From contig FUZG01000001.1 in the NCBI GenBank assembly GCA_900168235.1, forward strand, positions 310,001-374,000: 64,000 nucleotides of DNA. Reading direction: 5' to 3'. The stretch is from Lachnospiraceae bacterium (GTDB taxonomy: Bacteria; Bacillota; Clostridia; Lachnospirales; Lachnospiraceae). Below are positions 44,138-54,300 of this stretch, one piece after another. The position numbers and the translations under genes were made by a program. The notes below the pieces were generated by a model. It did no database searches. It saw only the letters and a list, made by a program, of their open reading frames with translations, and was not told the DNA's origin. Numbering within the stretch: position 1 is the first letter of the stretch; every line of letters starts with the position of its first letter.

Positions 44138-44167
44138 ATTATACTATCCTATTTCATTCTATGTCAA
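44138..44167 (-). promoter_or_regulatory. tRNA-Met operon promoter
   Basis: TTGACA and TATAAT with an 18-base spacer on the minus strand, about 40 bases before the first tRNA, preceded by an AT-rich stretch (44165-44220) that may act as an UP element. Confidence 0.85.
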
Positions 44168-44267
44168 CACAAATTTTAATATTTTTTTACAATATTTTTG
44201 ATTTTTTATTTATGGACTGACGGCACAGTCAGGTACTTTATCATACACGCGAGTACGTTGCCTCGTC

Positions 44268-44430
44268 GTCACTGTTCACTTGCTTAAAGCTCGTTCCAGT
44301 GACAGCTTTTGCCAACAAGTTACGCTAGGCTCGACAAAACCTCGCCAAGCGAACTTGCATAACACGCACTAAGCTCGAAAATACCTCGCTAAGTGCTCCG
44401 AAAATAAAATCGCCTTCGGCGATAGGCAAA
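44268..44430. repeat. Intergenic structured repeat, copy C
   Basis: Contains the 36-base hairpin of copy A (44268-44303; GTCACTG/CAGTGAC instead of GTTACTG/CAGTAAC, five differences in 36 and one of them a compensated base pair), and the CTTTTGCC...GGCAAAAG hairpin with CGCC/GGCG inside. Relative to copy A it has an 85-base insertion (about 44319-44405) made of two more inverted pairs. The ATGATGTCA ends are not visible. Confidence 0.6.
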
Positions 44431-44858
44431 AGGTTATGGAATGTATTAACGCATTGGCTGCAATCTCCGCAGCAGAGTGCTCCGATTGCTTCTTGAAGAA
44501 TAATCCATCGTAACTTCTCCGCCGCCTATCAACAACTATGCTCGCGCTTCTGTCCTCGGCTGCCAAGTACTCGCTTTGTATGATAAAGCACCTGCCTGTC
44601 GCCTGTTATGTGTATATCAGGAAGCGGAGAACGTTGCTTTCCATAAGCATCCCTTAAAGAGCCGCACAGGTGAGATCCACTGCATACGCAGACTCAGCAC
44701 ACAGGGCAAGAGCGATACTGAAAGCGAATGTCCTGTGTGCTGTAGTCGTAGTAAGCAGTTAGCTCACCGTAGTGTCGGTTCCCGGGATGTGTTGGAAACA
44801 ACGCTCTCCGCTTCCGTCACACTTCACATCAACCTAAATAAGCTATCTGCAGCCGCCC
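44431..44858. other. Non-coding stretch with a 196-nt imperfect hairpin
   Basis: No gene is supported here. From 44620 to 44815 the DNA folds back on itself. Outer arms are 44620-44653 and 44784-44815 (nearly perfect). There is an unpaired bubble of about 15 bases on each side, then inner arms including GGTGAG/CTCACC (44669, 44763) and AGCACACAGG/CCTGTGTGCT (44696-44705, 44732-44741), closing on a 26-base loop. This closing stem, bubble, terminal stem layout resembles 6S RNA, but a transposable inverted repeat is equally possible. Confidence 0.55.
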
Positions 44859-46145
44859 TTACTCGTAACGGAGTGCGTCGACCGGGTTCATTTTTGCTGC
44901 TTTGTTTGCGGGGTAATATCCGAAAAATACACCGATCGCCATAGAAAAAGCAACCGAGAAGATGATAGCATTTACCGGAGGGTATGCTTCATATCCCATC
45001 TGCTTCGATGCAGCGTATCCGATTCCAATACCCAGGATGATACCTATGAATCCACCCACAAGACACAGTACGATGGATTCTACGATGAACTGTGTCCTGA
45101 TAGAAGCGTTAGTAGCACCAAGCGCTTTTCTGGTTCCGATTTCCTTTGTACGCTCCTGAATAGACACCAGCATGATGTTCATAACACCGATACCACCAAC
45201 AAGAAGTGAAATACCTGCAATAAACGATATCGCAATGGAAATCGTGTTCATGGTCTCAGTAAGACTTTCAAGCATCGATGTCATACTGGAACAGCTCACT
45301 TCAAAGCTTTCATTATTTCTATAGAACCTTCCGTTTATATAATTTTCCATCTGGTCCATAAAAGCATCGACATCAGTATCATTTGAAGTCACAACCGTAA
45401 CACGCGAGTATCTGGGATCAACATGTTCCTGATCAAATGCCGTCTGTAAAGGTATGTAAAAATCAGTACTGGTCTCCTCTGCGGACGAACTGGAAAACGT
45501 TCCCGAATCATCATACTCGTAAACACCAACGATAGTGTAGTGATAGTACACGTTATTCAGCATAACCGACAAGGTCTGACCGAGCGCTGCCGATGTATCA
45601 CCGTTAAACATATTGTTGCAGAGATAATCAGACACAATGCAGACTTTCTTTCCCTGCTGATCCTTTTCCGTAAACGTGCGTCCCGCAAGGATCGTCAGAT
45701 CATCATTTTCTATCGATTCATTATTTGCTCCGGTAATACTGATATTTGCATAAAGCTCACCATCGAGCGCCTGTGCCGAACCGATAGACTCCGTGAGCAG
45801 ATATTCTGTGATATTATCCGGATATTTTGCTTTCACATCAGCCAAAATATCATCCGTCAGATAGTCCGCATCACTCATGGTATTTTTCCTCGGTCCCCAG
45901 GTAAACTGCATGCCTCCTGCCGTAGTTTCCGTAGAAGAACTCTTCTGAGAAACACCGAGCGTGATATTGGAAGCTCCCATGCTGTTCATGGAATCTGCCA
46001 TAGTACCGCTCATAGACTGACCAACTGTCATGATAGCGATAACTGATGCGATACCTATGATGATACCGAGCATGGTGAGCATGGAGCGCATCTTATTCGC
46101 TCTGACACCGTTAAGTGCCAGTATTATATTTTCAAGAAGGAGCAT
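44859..46145 (-). CDS. MacB-like ABC exporter permease
   Basis: A 428-residue permease of the MacB/FtsX group: TM1 at about 20-45 (SMLTMLGIIIGIASVIAIMTVG), a large external domain (about 50-285), and three C-terminal TM helices (about 290-420) with the family's ERTKEIGTRKALGA loop. I place the start at 46145 (GGAGG ten bases before); the longer frame from 46181 would overlap the ATPase gene by 50 bases, this one by 14. It works with the ATPase and adaptor encoded upstream. The ATP-driven motion of the external domain would push a substrate through or along the adaptor. Confidence 0.93.
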   Translation of the reverse strand: MLLLENIILALNGVRANKMRSMLTMLGIIIGIASVIAIMTVGQSMSGTMADSMNSMGASNITLGVSQKSSSTETTAGGMQFTWGPRKNTMSDADYLTDDILADVKAKYPDNITEYLLTESIGSAQALDGELYANISITGANNESIENDDLTILAGRTFTEKDQQGKKVCIVSDYLCNNMFNGDTSAALGQTLSVMLNNVYYHYTIVGVYEYDDSGTFSSSSAEETSTDFYIPLQTAFDQEHVDPRYSRVTVVTSNDTDVDAFMDQMENYINGRFYRNNESFEVSCSSMTSMLESLTETMNTISIAISFIAGISLLVGGIGVMNIMLVSIQERTKEIGTRKALGATNASIRTQFIVESIVLCLVGGFIGIILGIGIGYAASKQMGYEAYPPVNAIIFSVAFSMAIGVFFGYYPANKAAKMNPVDALRYE

Positions 46146-46848
46146 GCCCTGTTCCCCTCCTTTCTCCGATAAACATTCCATCGGAAAGCGTCAGGATACG
46201 CTCACATTCCTCTGCAAGCTCAGGCGAATGTGTGATGAGTACGATGGTCTTTCCCTGCTCTTCATGCAGCCTGTGAAAGATATCCATGACCATCCGTCCT
46301 GTTTTGGAGTCAAGAGCACCTGTGGGCTCATCCGCAAGGATCAACGCCGGATCATTTCCCATCGCACGAGCTATTGCCACACGCTGTTTCTGACCACCGG
46401 AAAGCTCATCCGGTGTATGATACATACGCTCACCCATACCGACCATTTCCATCAGTTCCTTGGCTCTCTTACGGCGAACGCTTCCGCGTATCCCCGCATA
46501 CATCATGGGTAGCTCCACATTTTTCAGTGCTGATGTCCTCGATATCAAATTGTAGGTCTGAAATACAAATCCTATTTTTTTATTCCTGATAGCAGAAAGC
46601 TCATGATCCTTGGCTTTCATTACATCCACTCCGTCAAGGATATAAGTGCCCTCTGTAGGCTTATCAAGGACTCCCACAATATTCATGAGCGTTGATTTAC
46701 CGGAACCGGATGCTCCGACTATCGCTACAAACTCGCCCTCACGGACCTGGAGATCGATACCGTGAAGGATCTCCAGCTCATTAGGATGACCGATATAATA
46801 GCGCTTCACGATAGACCGGGCATCAATGATAACATCACCCTTACTCAT
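46132..46848 (-). CDS. MacB/LolD-type ABC ATP-binding protein
   Basis: A 238-residue ATPase with Walker [11 protein letters not shown]-loop FQTYNLI, signature [14 protein letters not shown] and Walker [14 protein letters not shown], all standard for the MacB/LolD/FtsE-type mechanotransmission group. Start codon overlaps the stop of the adaptor gene (TGATG). It powers the permease encoded next. Confidence 0.95.
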   Translation of the reverse strand: MSKGDVIIDARSIVKRYYIGHPNELEILHGIDLQVREGEFVAIVGASGSGKSTLMNIVGVLDKPTEGTYILDGVDVMKAKDHELSAIRNKKIGFVFQTYNLISRTSALKNVELPMMYAGIRGSVRRKRAKELMEMVGMGERMYHTPDELSGGQKQRVAIARAMGNDPALILADEPTGALDSKTGRMVMDIFHRLHEEQGKTIVLITHSPELAEECERILTLSDGMFIGERRGTGHAPS

Positions 46849-48728
46849 CAGAAGCCTCCTCCCGGTCCGCCTCCGGGTGCACCGCCGCCTCCGCCGGGGC
46901 CGCCCATCATGCCGCCCTGACCAAAGCCGCTGTCAGAACCGGACGAAGATGAAATGGAATTAGGGATGAGCACCTCATCTCCTGCCTTAACCTCATCTGA
47001 GGTGATCTCAGTATAGTAATCAGTTTCAAGTCCTGTTTCAACAGTTACTTTCTTTGTCATTACCTGCGCAGTCTGCTCTGTGGTCTCATCAAGATCTGTA
47101 CTAAAGAATGTCTTGCATATCCACTTTACAAGCGGATCAGTATCAGAAGAGCTTTTTTCCGACTTACCCGAGAATGATCCGCCGTGGGAATCTTTATCCG
47201 GGAATCCTTCACCACCAAAGTTTCTTGCCTCAAATCCATTTCCTGAAACGGATGAAGCCATATCAGAAGGAGACGCTGCCACATTTATATATGTTGTTCC
47301 GTCAGAGTCTTCTTCAATAGCATTATACGGAACTGCAAGTACTCCCTTTCTGGACTCGGTGAGTACGGATGTCTCAGCTGTCATGCCTATACGAAGTCTG
47401 TCATCCCTCTTATCAAGAGCTATCTCTATAGGATAATTCGTGGATGAGCTCGATGATGAAGAGGAGGAACCTGCTGTAGAAGTTGTTTCCTCAGGGACCG
47501 GCGACACAAATGTGAGCTTACCCGTAAGCTCGTCATCACCTGTTGCATCTGTCTTTACGACACAGCTCATTCCTTCTTCTAATGATGAAATATCATACTG
47601 ATCTACAGTACCTGATACGATGTATGATGTATCATCCTGGATCACACAGATAGTATTCTTTTCCTCATACTTGTCACCGACTTCTACCGACACACTTGTT
47701 ACGAGTCCGGCAATAGGTGCAGTAACTACGTAATCACTTAAGGACTCTTCATAATCTTCTATCTGCTGCTCTGCATCATCATTTGTCAGCATGTTATTCA
47801 GCTGAGTAGAAATGACACTCGCCTGATTTGTGGAGATCGTCCTTGCATCTGTCCTTGTCTGATCCGAGATATTATCAAGTGTTTTATTATATTCGTCGAT
47901 AGTTCCCTGCAGAGAGTTCTGCGCATTTTCAAGTGATCGCTGAGCACTGTCAACTGCAGACTGAGCGTCTTTTATCGCATCTTTGTAATCATCTGCATCT
48001 TTCTCATCCTCTGAATCACTTACAGTCTGACTGTCTTTGTAATCATCGTACGCATCCTCTGCATCATCGAGGGCACGCTCTTTTGCTTCCAGATTGTCGA
48101 TCGCATCCTGAACTGCATTTTCCTGTGCCTGATAATTTCTTATTGCGGAATTTACATCATACTGCGCATCCGCCTGATTATCAGCCATGTCTTCCATCGC
48201 CCATGCTACCTGAGTATTGGCCTTCGCAAGCTCAAGTGTTGCTTTCGCATTGTTTACTGCGATCTGTCTTTTAAGCTTTGCTATGTTCTTTTCGATATTT
48301 GATGTATCAAATGTACAGATCGGATCTCCAACCTCTACATAATCACCTACTTCTACAGAAACTGTTAGTACCTCAGTATTTGATACCAATGTAGAAAGCG
48401 TACGGCTGTCGTTTGCTTTTATAGTACCTGTAACTGAGATAGAATTGCTGATGTCCATCTGTGAGACAGTGTCAAAGGTCTGTGTATTTGTACTGTTTTT
48501 TGCACTGTTTGCACTTTGAAGTGCCCTATAGACCTTAAACGCTGTTACTGCCGCAAAGATAAATACAGCTAGAAAAATAATTTTTTTCAGATTCCTCTTA
48601 AAGAAAAGAAATAACCGGTTATTTTTATCTAACTTTAATTTCTTTAGTGCCAGCGCCGGATTTTTGTGTCCGGACTGATCGTTCTTTTCTGATCCGCCTG
48701 TGTTTTTTGCATCCTCATTAAGCTTCAC
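46848..48728 (-). CDS. Membrane fusion (adaptor) protein of the MacAB-like exporter
   Basis: A 626-residue HlyD/MacA-like adaptor: basic N-terminus, one TM helix (about 45-65), a split lipoyl/barrel domain (TLVSNTEVLTVSVEVGDYVEVGDPIC; later VTAPIAGLVTSVSVEVGDKYEE), a long Asp/Ala/Gln-rich coiled-coil hairpin (about 125-300), a poly-Ser linker and a C-terminal half ending in a 25-residue Gly/Pro-rich tail. The longest frame starts at a TTG at 48746, but the GTG at 48728 has GGAGG seven bases upstream and is the likely start. In a Gram-positive cell the adaptor probably leads substrate across the wall zone. Likely cargo: peptide, bacteriocin or antibiotic. Confidence 0.9.
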   Translation of the reverse strand: MKLNEDAKNTGGSEKNDQSGHKNPALALKKLKLDKNNRLFLFFKRNLKKIIFLAVFIFAAVTAFKVYRALQSANSAKNSTNTQTFDTVSQMDISNSISVTGTIKANDSRTLSTLVSNTEVLTVSVEVGDYVEVGDPICTFDTSNIEKNIAKLKRQIAVNNAKATLELAKANTQVAWAMEDMADNQADAQYDVNSAIRNYQAQENAVQDAIDNLEAKERALDDAEDAYDDYKDSQTVSDSEDEKDADDYKDAIKDAQSAVDSAQRSLENAQNSLQGTIDEYNKTLDNISDQTRTDARTISTNQASVISTQLNNMLTNDDAEQQIEDYEESLSDYVVTAPIAGLVTSVSVEVGDKYEEKNTICVIQDDTSYIVSGTVDQYDISSLEEGMSCVVKTDATGDDELTGKLTFVSPVPEETTSTAGSSSSSSSSSTNYPIEIALDKRDDRLRIGMTAETSVLTESRKGVLAVPYNAIEEDSDGTTYINVAASPSDMASSVSGNGFEARNFGGEGFPDKDSHGGSFSGKSEKSSSDTDPLVKWICKTFFSTDLDETTEQTAQVMTKKVTVETGLETDYYTEITSDEVKAGDEVLIPNSISSSSGSDSGFGQGGMMGGPGGGGGAPGGGPGGGF

Positions 48729-48817
48729 GTTTGTCCCTCCATTCAAAACTATGAAGTCAATGTTAAATGGAATCTATGTTTAAATCATGAAAATTTTTCA
48801 ATAGCTTTGTGATTTCT

Positions 48818-48870
48818 AAAAAAAAATTCCCCCGGACCACAAATGCATTTAATTGCTCTAGTAATCCGGG
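48818..48870 (-). terminator. Terminator after argS
   Basis: TCCCGGA and TCCGGG arms (48870-48865 with 48836-48831) around a 28-base loop are followed on the minus strand by a run of nine T. Confidence 0.75.
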
Positions 48871-48879
48871 AGATTTATA

Positions 48880-50655
48880 TTACATACGTTCAGGAGCTTC
48901 CATACCGAGAACGTCTATACACTTTTCCAGAACATCCAGTGTAAGGATGAGTGTTGCGATCCAGCCCTTACGGCGTGTCTCGTCTTCTTCTGTGATGATC
49001 CTTGTTCCGTGGTAGAAACGGTTAAACTCATTGCAGAGTCCATAGATAAATGCACAGATCTTATGAGGTGCAAGATCCTCAAATGCACCTGTCATCATTG
49101 TGCCGAATCCTGCGATGGAGAGCATGAGTGCTCTTTCCTCAGCGTTCTGAGGAGTATTCAGCTTCAAGCCGTCGATCTTTCCGTACTTCTCGCTGTACTT
49201 ACGAAGAATGGACTTGATGCGGACAATGGTGTACATGATGTACGGACCTGTATTTCCCTCAAATGAGGTGAACTTATCGATATCGAAAACATAGTCCTTG
49301 CTCGCCTGATTGGAAAGGTCTCCGTACTTGATGGCAGACAGCGCAACGATCTGTGCTGTCTCACGAGCCTCTTCATCAGAAAGATCTATGGAGTCATTTT
49401 CCTTCATCTTGCGGTACATCTCGTCGTTTACGTCCTTGATAAGGTTTTCGAGACGCATTACCCCGCCCTCTCTTGTCTTAAAGGGCTTTCCGTCCTTACC
49501 GTTCATAGTACCGAAACCGAGGAAATCAAGGCTTCTGTCCTGAGGAACGATACCTGTCTTCTTTGCAGCACGGAATACCTGTACAAAGTGAAGCTGCTGA
49601 CGCTTATCAACTACATAGATCACCTGATCCGGATCATAGTCTTTCATACGCTCAACAAGTGTTGCAAGATCTGTTGTCGTATAAAGAGCAGCTCCGTCAG
49701 ACTTAAGGATCATGCAGGGAGGAACTTCCTTTGTATCAGTCTCTTCGTTGACATCAACAACAAGTGCACCCTCACTCTCATGAGCGAAACCGTCTGCCTT
49801 CATTTTATCAACCATAGGTCCGATGAACGGATCCGCATCACTTTCACCCTTCCAGAGATCAAATGATACGTTCAGATTTTTGTAGTTCTTCTTAAGGTCG
49901 GACACAGACAGGTTCATGATATGACGCCAGATAGCTGTGTATCCCGGATTGCCATGCTGCAGCTCATATGTTGCCTGCATAGCGGCATCCTTAAACGCCT
50001 CATCCTCTTTTGATCTGCCGGATGCTGCAGGATAGATCTCTTCAAGCTCAGAGAGTGTGAAAGGAGCTTCCGCAGGATAATCACCAACGTGATCAGGATT
50101 AAAGTACGGAAGGTCCGGCTGTGCCTCCTTTAATGCTGCAATGATAAGTCCCATCTGAAGACCCCAGTCTCCGAGATGAACGTCACCGATCACCTTATTT
50201 CCAAGGAATCGTGCGATACGCTTTACACTCTCACCGATGATCGCAGAACGGAGATGTCCGATATGAAGCGGCTTTGCAACATTCGGTCCGCCGTAATCGA
50301 TCATGATAGTCTTCGGCTTCTCAGGCTTCTCGATACCGAGATTTTCCTCTTCCTGCATCTCTGTGAGATAACCCTTGAGGAAATCCTCACTGATCTTCAT
50401 GTTGAGGAAGCCGGGGCGAACGGTTTCAACCTCTGAAAATACAGAAGAATCCTTCAGGACTTCAGCTACAGCAGAAGCGATGTCAAAAGGGTTCTTGTGA
50501 AGTGCCTTGGCTCCTGCCATAGCACCGTTACACTGAAATTCACAGAGATCCGGACGATTTGAAACAGTAACACGACCAAGGGAAGCATCAAATCCGGCCT
50601 TTTCAAAAGCGCCGCTCACTTCCTCTGTCAATCTGTCCAGTAAATATTTCTTCAT
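48880..50655 (-). CDS. argS: Arginyl-tRNA synthetase
   Basis: Charges tRNA-Arg with arginine. The 591-residue class I synthetase has an N-terminal Arg-tRNA recognition domain (about 1-105), the HIGH motif in GGPNVAKPLHIGHLRSA, the KMSKS-equivalent region GFGTMNGKDGKPFKTREGG, and a C-terminal anticodon-binding domain ending in the usual PERM. It lies 90 bases after queH on the same strand and may share the carAB transcript. GGAG lies nine bases before the ATG. Confidence 0.97.
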   Translation of the reverse strand: MKKYLLDRLTEEVSGAFEKAGFDASLGRVTVSNRPDLCEFQCNGAMAGAKALHKNPFDIASAVAEVLKDSSVFSEVETVRPGFLNMKISEDFLKGYLTEMQEEENLGIEKPEKPKTIMIDYGGPNVAKPLHIGHLRSAIIGESVKRIARFLGNKVIGDVHLGDWGLQMGLIIAALKEAQPDLPYFNPDHVGDYPAEAPFTLSELEEIYPAASGRSKEDEAFKDAAMQATYELQHGNPGYTAIWRHIMNLSVSDLKKNYKNLNVSFDLWKGESDADPFIGPMVDKMKADGFAHESEGALVVDVNEETDTKEVPPCMILKSDGAALYTTTDLATLVERMKDYDPDQVIYVVDKRQQLHFVQVFRAAKKTGIVPQDRSLDFLGFGTMNGKDGKPFKTREGGVMRLENLIKDVNDEMYRKMKENDSIDLSDEEARETAQIVALSAIKYGDLSNQASKDYVFDIDKFTSFEGNTGPYIMYTIVRIKSILRKYSEKYGKIDGLKLNTPQNAEERALMLSIAGFGTMMTGAFEDLAPHKICAFIYGLCNEFNRFYHGTRIITEEDETRRKGWIATLILTLDVLEKCIDVLGMEAPERM

Positions 50656-50744
50656 ATCAATAGTCTCCTAATACTTAACTAAATATACTTTCATGACAGA
50701 ACATTACTGCTCGTTTCCGAAACGGATCCTGCGAAAAACTTACG

Positions 50745-51359
50745 TTACGCAAGCGCATCTCTTCTGGAATAAACGCATCCGCAATAATTCTGCCTGTAGA
50801 GATTATACTCTTTTGAAAGCTCGATGGATCTCTTATATCCATCTTTCTTTTTAAAATCAGAAGGCAGATGCTTAACACCGTAGACAGCGCCAAGCATCTC
50901 TCCTATATCATTTATCTTCGCCGCATTTTTCAATGGGCTCAGAGTCAGGGTAGTTGTGAAATAATCAAAACCGTTATCCCTGGCATATATGGCTGCTTCT
51001 CTCATACGAAGCTCATAGCATTTAAAACAGCGTTCTCCGCCCTCCGGCACATTTTCAAGCCCCCGTGCAAGATCGTAGAAAGGTTTCGGATCAAAATCCT
51101 CCACCACTACTTCCACAGGGAGCTTTGCATCTATGCAGAAGCGCCTGAGCTCCACTGCTCTTTTACGATACTCTTCTGCCGTATCCATATTCGGATTATA
51201 GAAAAGCAGCGTGACATCCGCCCAGTCCGCAAGGCTCTCTATGCATCCGCTGAAACACGGTGCACAGCAGACATGCAGGAGAACCTTTGGTCTCGGGCCA
51301 TCCGGCGGGAGAGCTGCCACCAGCTCATCCATCTCCCGCCTGTAATTTCTCTTATTCAT
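50745..51359 (-). CDS. queH: Epoxyqueuosine reductase QueH
   Basis: Performs the last step of queuosine tRNA modification, reducing epoxyqueuosine to queuosine. The 204-residue protein (DUF208 family) shows the metal/Fe-S cysteines of HVCCAPC near residue 30, CFKCYELRM in the middle and YCGC near the end, the known QueH pattern. It replaces the cobalamin-dependent QueG found elsewhere. It lies 15 bases after carB, so it is probably cotranscribed, although there is no functional link to pyrimidine synthesis. Confidence 0.93.
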   Translation of the reverse strand: MNKRNYRREMDELVAALPPDGPRPKVLLHVCCAPCFSGCIESLADWADVTLLFYNPNMDTAEEYRKRAVELRRFCIDAKLPVEVVVEDFDPKPFYDLARGLENVPEGGERCFKCYELRMREAAIYARDNGFDYFTTTLTLSPLKNAAKINDIGEMLGAVYGVKHLPSDFKKKDGYKRSIELSKEYNLYRQNYCGCVYSRRDALA

Positions 51360-51374
51360 AGAGCATCCAGACCT

Positions 51375-54300
51375 TTAGTCTGCCTTGCCGCGGCTCTTTA
51401 CCTTCGCAATGTCGATCGGCACAAGAGTACTCTGCTGTGCATCTTTTTCCATAGATGTGAGCAGGGCACTTGCTGTATCAAGAGCTGTGATAACATTTAT
51501 ACCTGTCTCGATGGCAACGCGTCGGATAAGGAAACCGTCCCTATGCTTATCATAACCCTCTGTAGGTGTATCGATAACGAGGTCGATCTTGTGACCAAGG
51601 ATAAGGTCCATGACTGTAGGACTTTCCTGGCTTACCTTATTAACCTTCAGAGCATGTACTCCGCTGTCCTGCAGAACCTTTGCTGTAGAACGTGTAGCGT
51701 AGATCCTGTAACCTAAAGCCTCAAATCTCTTACCGATCTCGATAGCTTCTTTCTTATCAGAATCCTTAACTGTGATGATAACCTGCTTATGCTTCGGCAG
51801 ACGAACACCGGCTCCAAGGAATGCCTTATAAAGAGCCTCATCATAGTCCTCTGCGATTCCAAGACACTCACCTGTAGACTTCATCTCAGGGCCAAGGCTG
51901 ATCTCTGCTCCGTATACCTTCTCGAATGAGAATACCGGCATCTTTATCGCATAGTAATCTGCTGCAGGCTGGAGTCCCGGCTCATATCCGAGGTCCTTTA
52001 TCTTCTCACCGAGGATCACGCGTGTAGCGAGATCAACGATAGGAATACCTGTAACCTTGCTGATGTAAGGAACTGTACGGCTGGAACGGGGATTTACCTC
52101 GATACAGTATACAGAGTCATCGGGCATTGCGATGAACTGGATATTGATCATACCAAGGACATTCAGCTCACGTGCAAGTCTTCTTGTGTAATCAGCGATA
52201 GTCTCTTTTACTTTATCGGAAAGAGTGGGCGCAGGATAAACAGAGATCGAGTCTCCTGAATGGATTCCCGCACGCTCAATGTGCTCCATGATACCCGGGA
52301 TAAGGATATCCTCTCCGTCGCATACGGCGTCAACCTCTACTTCCTTACCCATCATGTACTTATCTACGAGGATCGGGTGATCCTGAGTGTAGCGGTTGAT
52401 GATACCGATAAATTCACGGATCTCATCATCATTGAACGCGATACGCATGCCCTGACCGCCAAGTACGTAGGAAGGACGTACCAGAACCGGATAGCCCAGC
52501 TCATCTGCAGCCTTAACAGCTTCCTCTGCGGTAAATACTGTCTGACCTGCTGCACGATGGATGCCTGTCTTTGCAAGTACTTCATCGAAAAGCTCACGGT
52601 CCTCTGCGCGGTCAACGTTCTCAGCGCTTGTTCCGAGGATCGGTACACCCATCTTCATAAGAGCTTCTGTAAGCTTGATGGCTGTCTGTCCACCGAACTG
52701 AACTACTGCGCCGTCCGGCTTTTCTGTATTTACGATAGCTTCTACATCTTCCTCTGTGAGAGGCTCGAAGTACAGCTTATCTGCGATATCGAAGTCTGTT
52801 GATACAGTCTCCGGATTGTTGTTTATGATGATAGTCTCGTATCCGGCTTTTGCAAATGCCCATGTAGCATGAACAGAGCAGAAGTCAAACTCGATACCCT
52901 GGCCGATACGGATAGGACCGGAACCAAGTACAAGTACCTTCTTGTCCTTTCCTGTAGCCTCTACTTCACCGCTTTCATCCTCTCCGCCGTAAACAGAGTA
53001 GAAGTAAGGTGTTGTTGCCTTGAACTCAGCAGCACAGGTATCAACCATCTTGAAGGAAGGCTTGATATCATGCTCTCTTCTCAGCTCGCGGATCTTCTCA
53101 ACCTTCTTACCTGTGAGTTCTGCGATAACAGAATCAGGGAACTCGATCCTCTTTGCTTCACGAAGAAGAGCAGGTGTCAGATCATCATCCTTCAGCCTGT
53201 TCTCCATATCTACAAGGATAGCAAGCTTATCAATGAACCAGCGGTCGATGGCTGTGATCTGGTGGATAGTTTCCTGATCGATGCCCTTCCGCATTGCTTC
53301 TGCGATGACATAGATCCTCTGGTCATCAACTACTTCCAGGCGCTTTAAGAGCTGGCTTCTTGACAGATCTGTGAAGTCGTAACTTCCGAGGTATTCTACA
53401 TGCTGCTCAAGAGAACGGATAGCCTTCATGAGAGCACCCTCGAAGTTATCGCCGATAGCCATAACCTCACCGGTTGCCTTCATCTGAGTGGTAAGTGTTC
53501 TCTTTGCTGTGATGAACTTGTCGAAAGGAAGACGCGGGATCTTTACAACACAATAGTCAAGTGCCGGCTCAAATCCTGCATAAGTCTTCTTTGTAATAGC
53601 GTTCTTGATCTCGTCCAGAGTAAAGCCGAGGGCGATCTTTGCTGCTACCTTTGCGATCGGATATCCTGTTGCCTTACTTGCAAGTGCTGAGGAACGGGAT
53701 ACTCGGGGATTAACCTCGATAACACAGTACTCAAATGAATTCGGATGAAGCGCGAACTGTACGTTACAACCGCCTGTGATCTTCAGCTCATCGATAATGT
53801 TCAACGCTGCTGAACGAAGCATCTGATACTCTTTATCAGAGATAGTCTGGGACGGAGCAACTACGATGGAGTCACCTGTATGAACACCTACCGGGTCAAG
53901 GTTTTCCATATTACATACTGTGATGCAGTTTCCGTTGCTGTCACGCATTACCTCGTACTCGATCTCTTTCCAGCCGGAAATACATCTCTCTACGAGAACT
54001 TCTCCAACACGGCTGAGTCTGAGTCCGTTTGCAAGGATCTCTCTGAGCTCTGCCTCGTTATATGCGATACCACCGCCTGAACCACCAAGTGTGTAAGCCG
54101 GACGGAGAACTACCGGATAGCCGATCTTTTTGGCAAAATCAGCACCTGTTTCAACATCTTTTACTACGAGAGACGGAGCTACCGGCTCGCCGATCTTTTC
54201 CATCGTCTCTTTGAACTCCAGACGGTCCTCAGCCTTACGGATAGTCTCAGCAGTTGTACCGATGAGCTTAACTCCGTGCTTTTCAAGGAATCCTGACTCT

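Noticed and set aside
44369-44566. 65-residue minus-strand open frame
   Set aside because: Runs through repeat copy C with a composition dictated by its stems; no start signals.
44576-44944. 122-residue plus-strand open frame after the tRNA region
   Set aside because: It crosses the long hairpin and the 3' end of the exporter permease on the other strand, lacks a ribosome-binding site and has no protein-like pattern.
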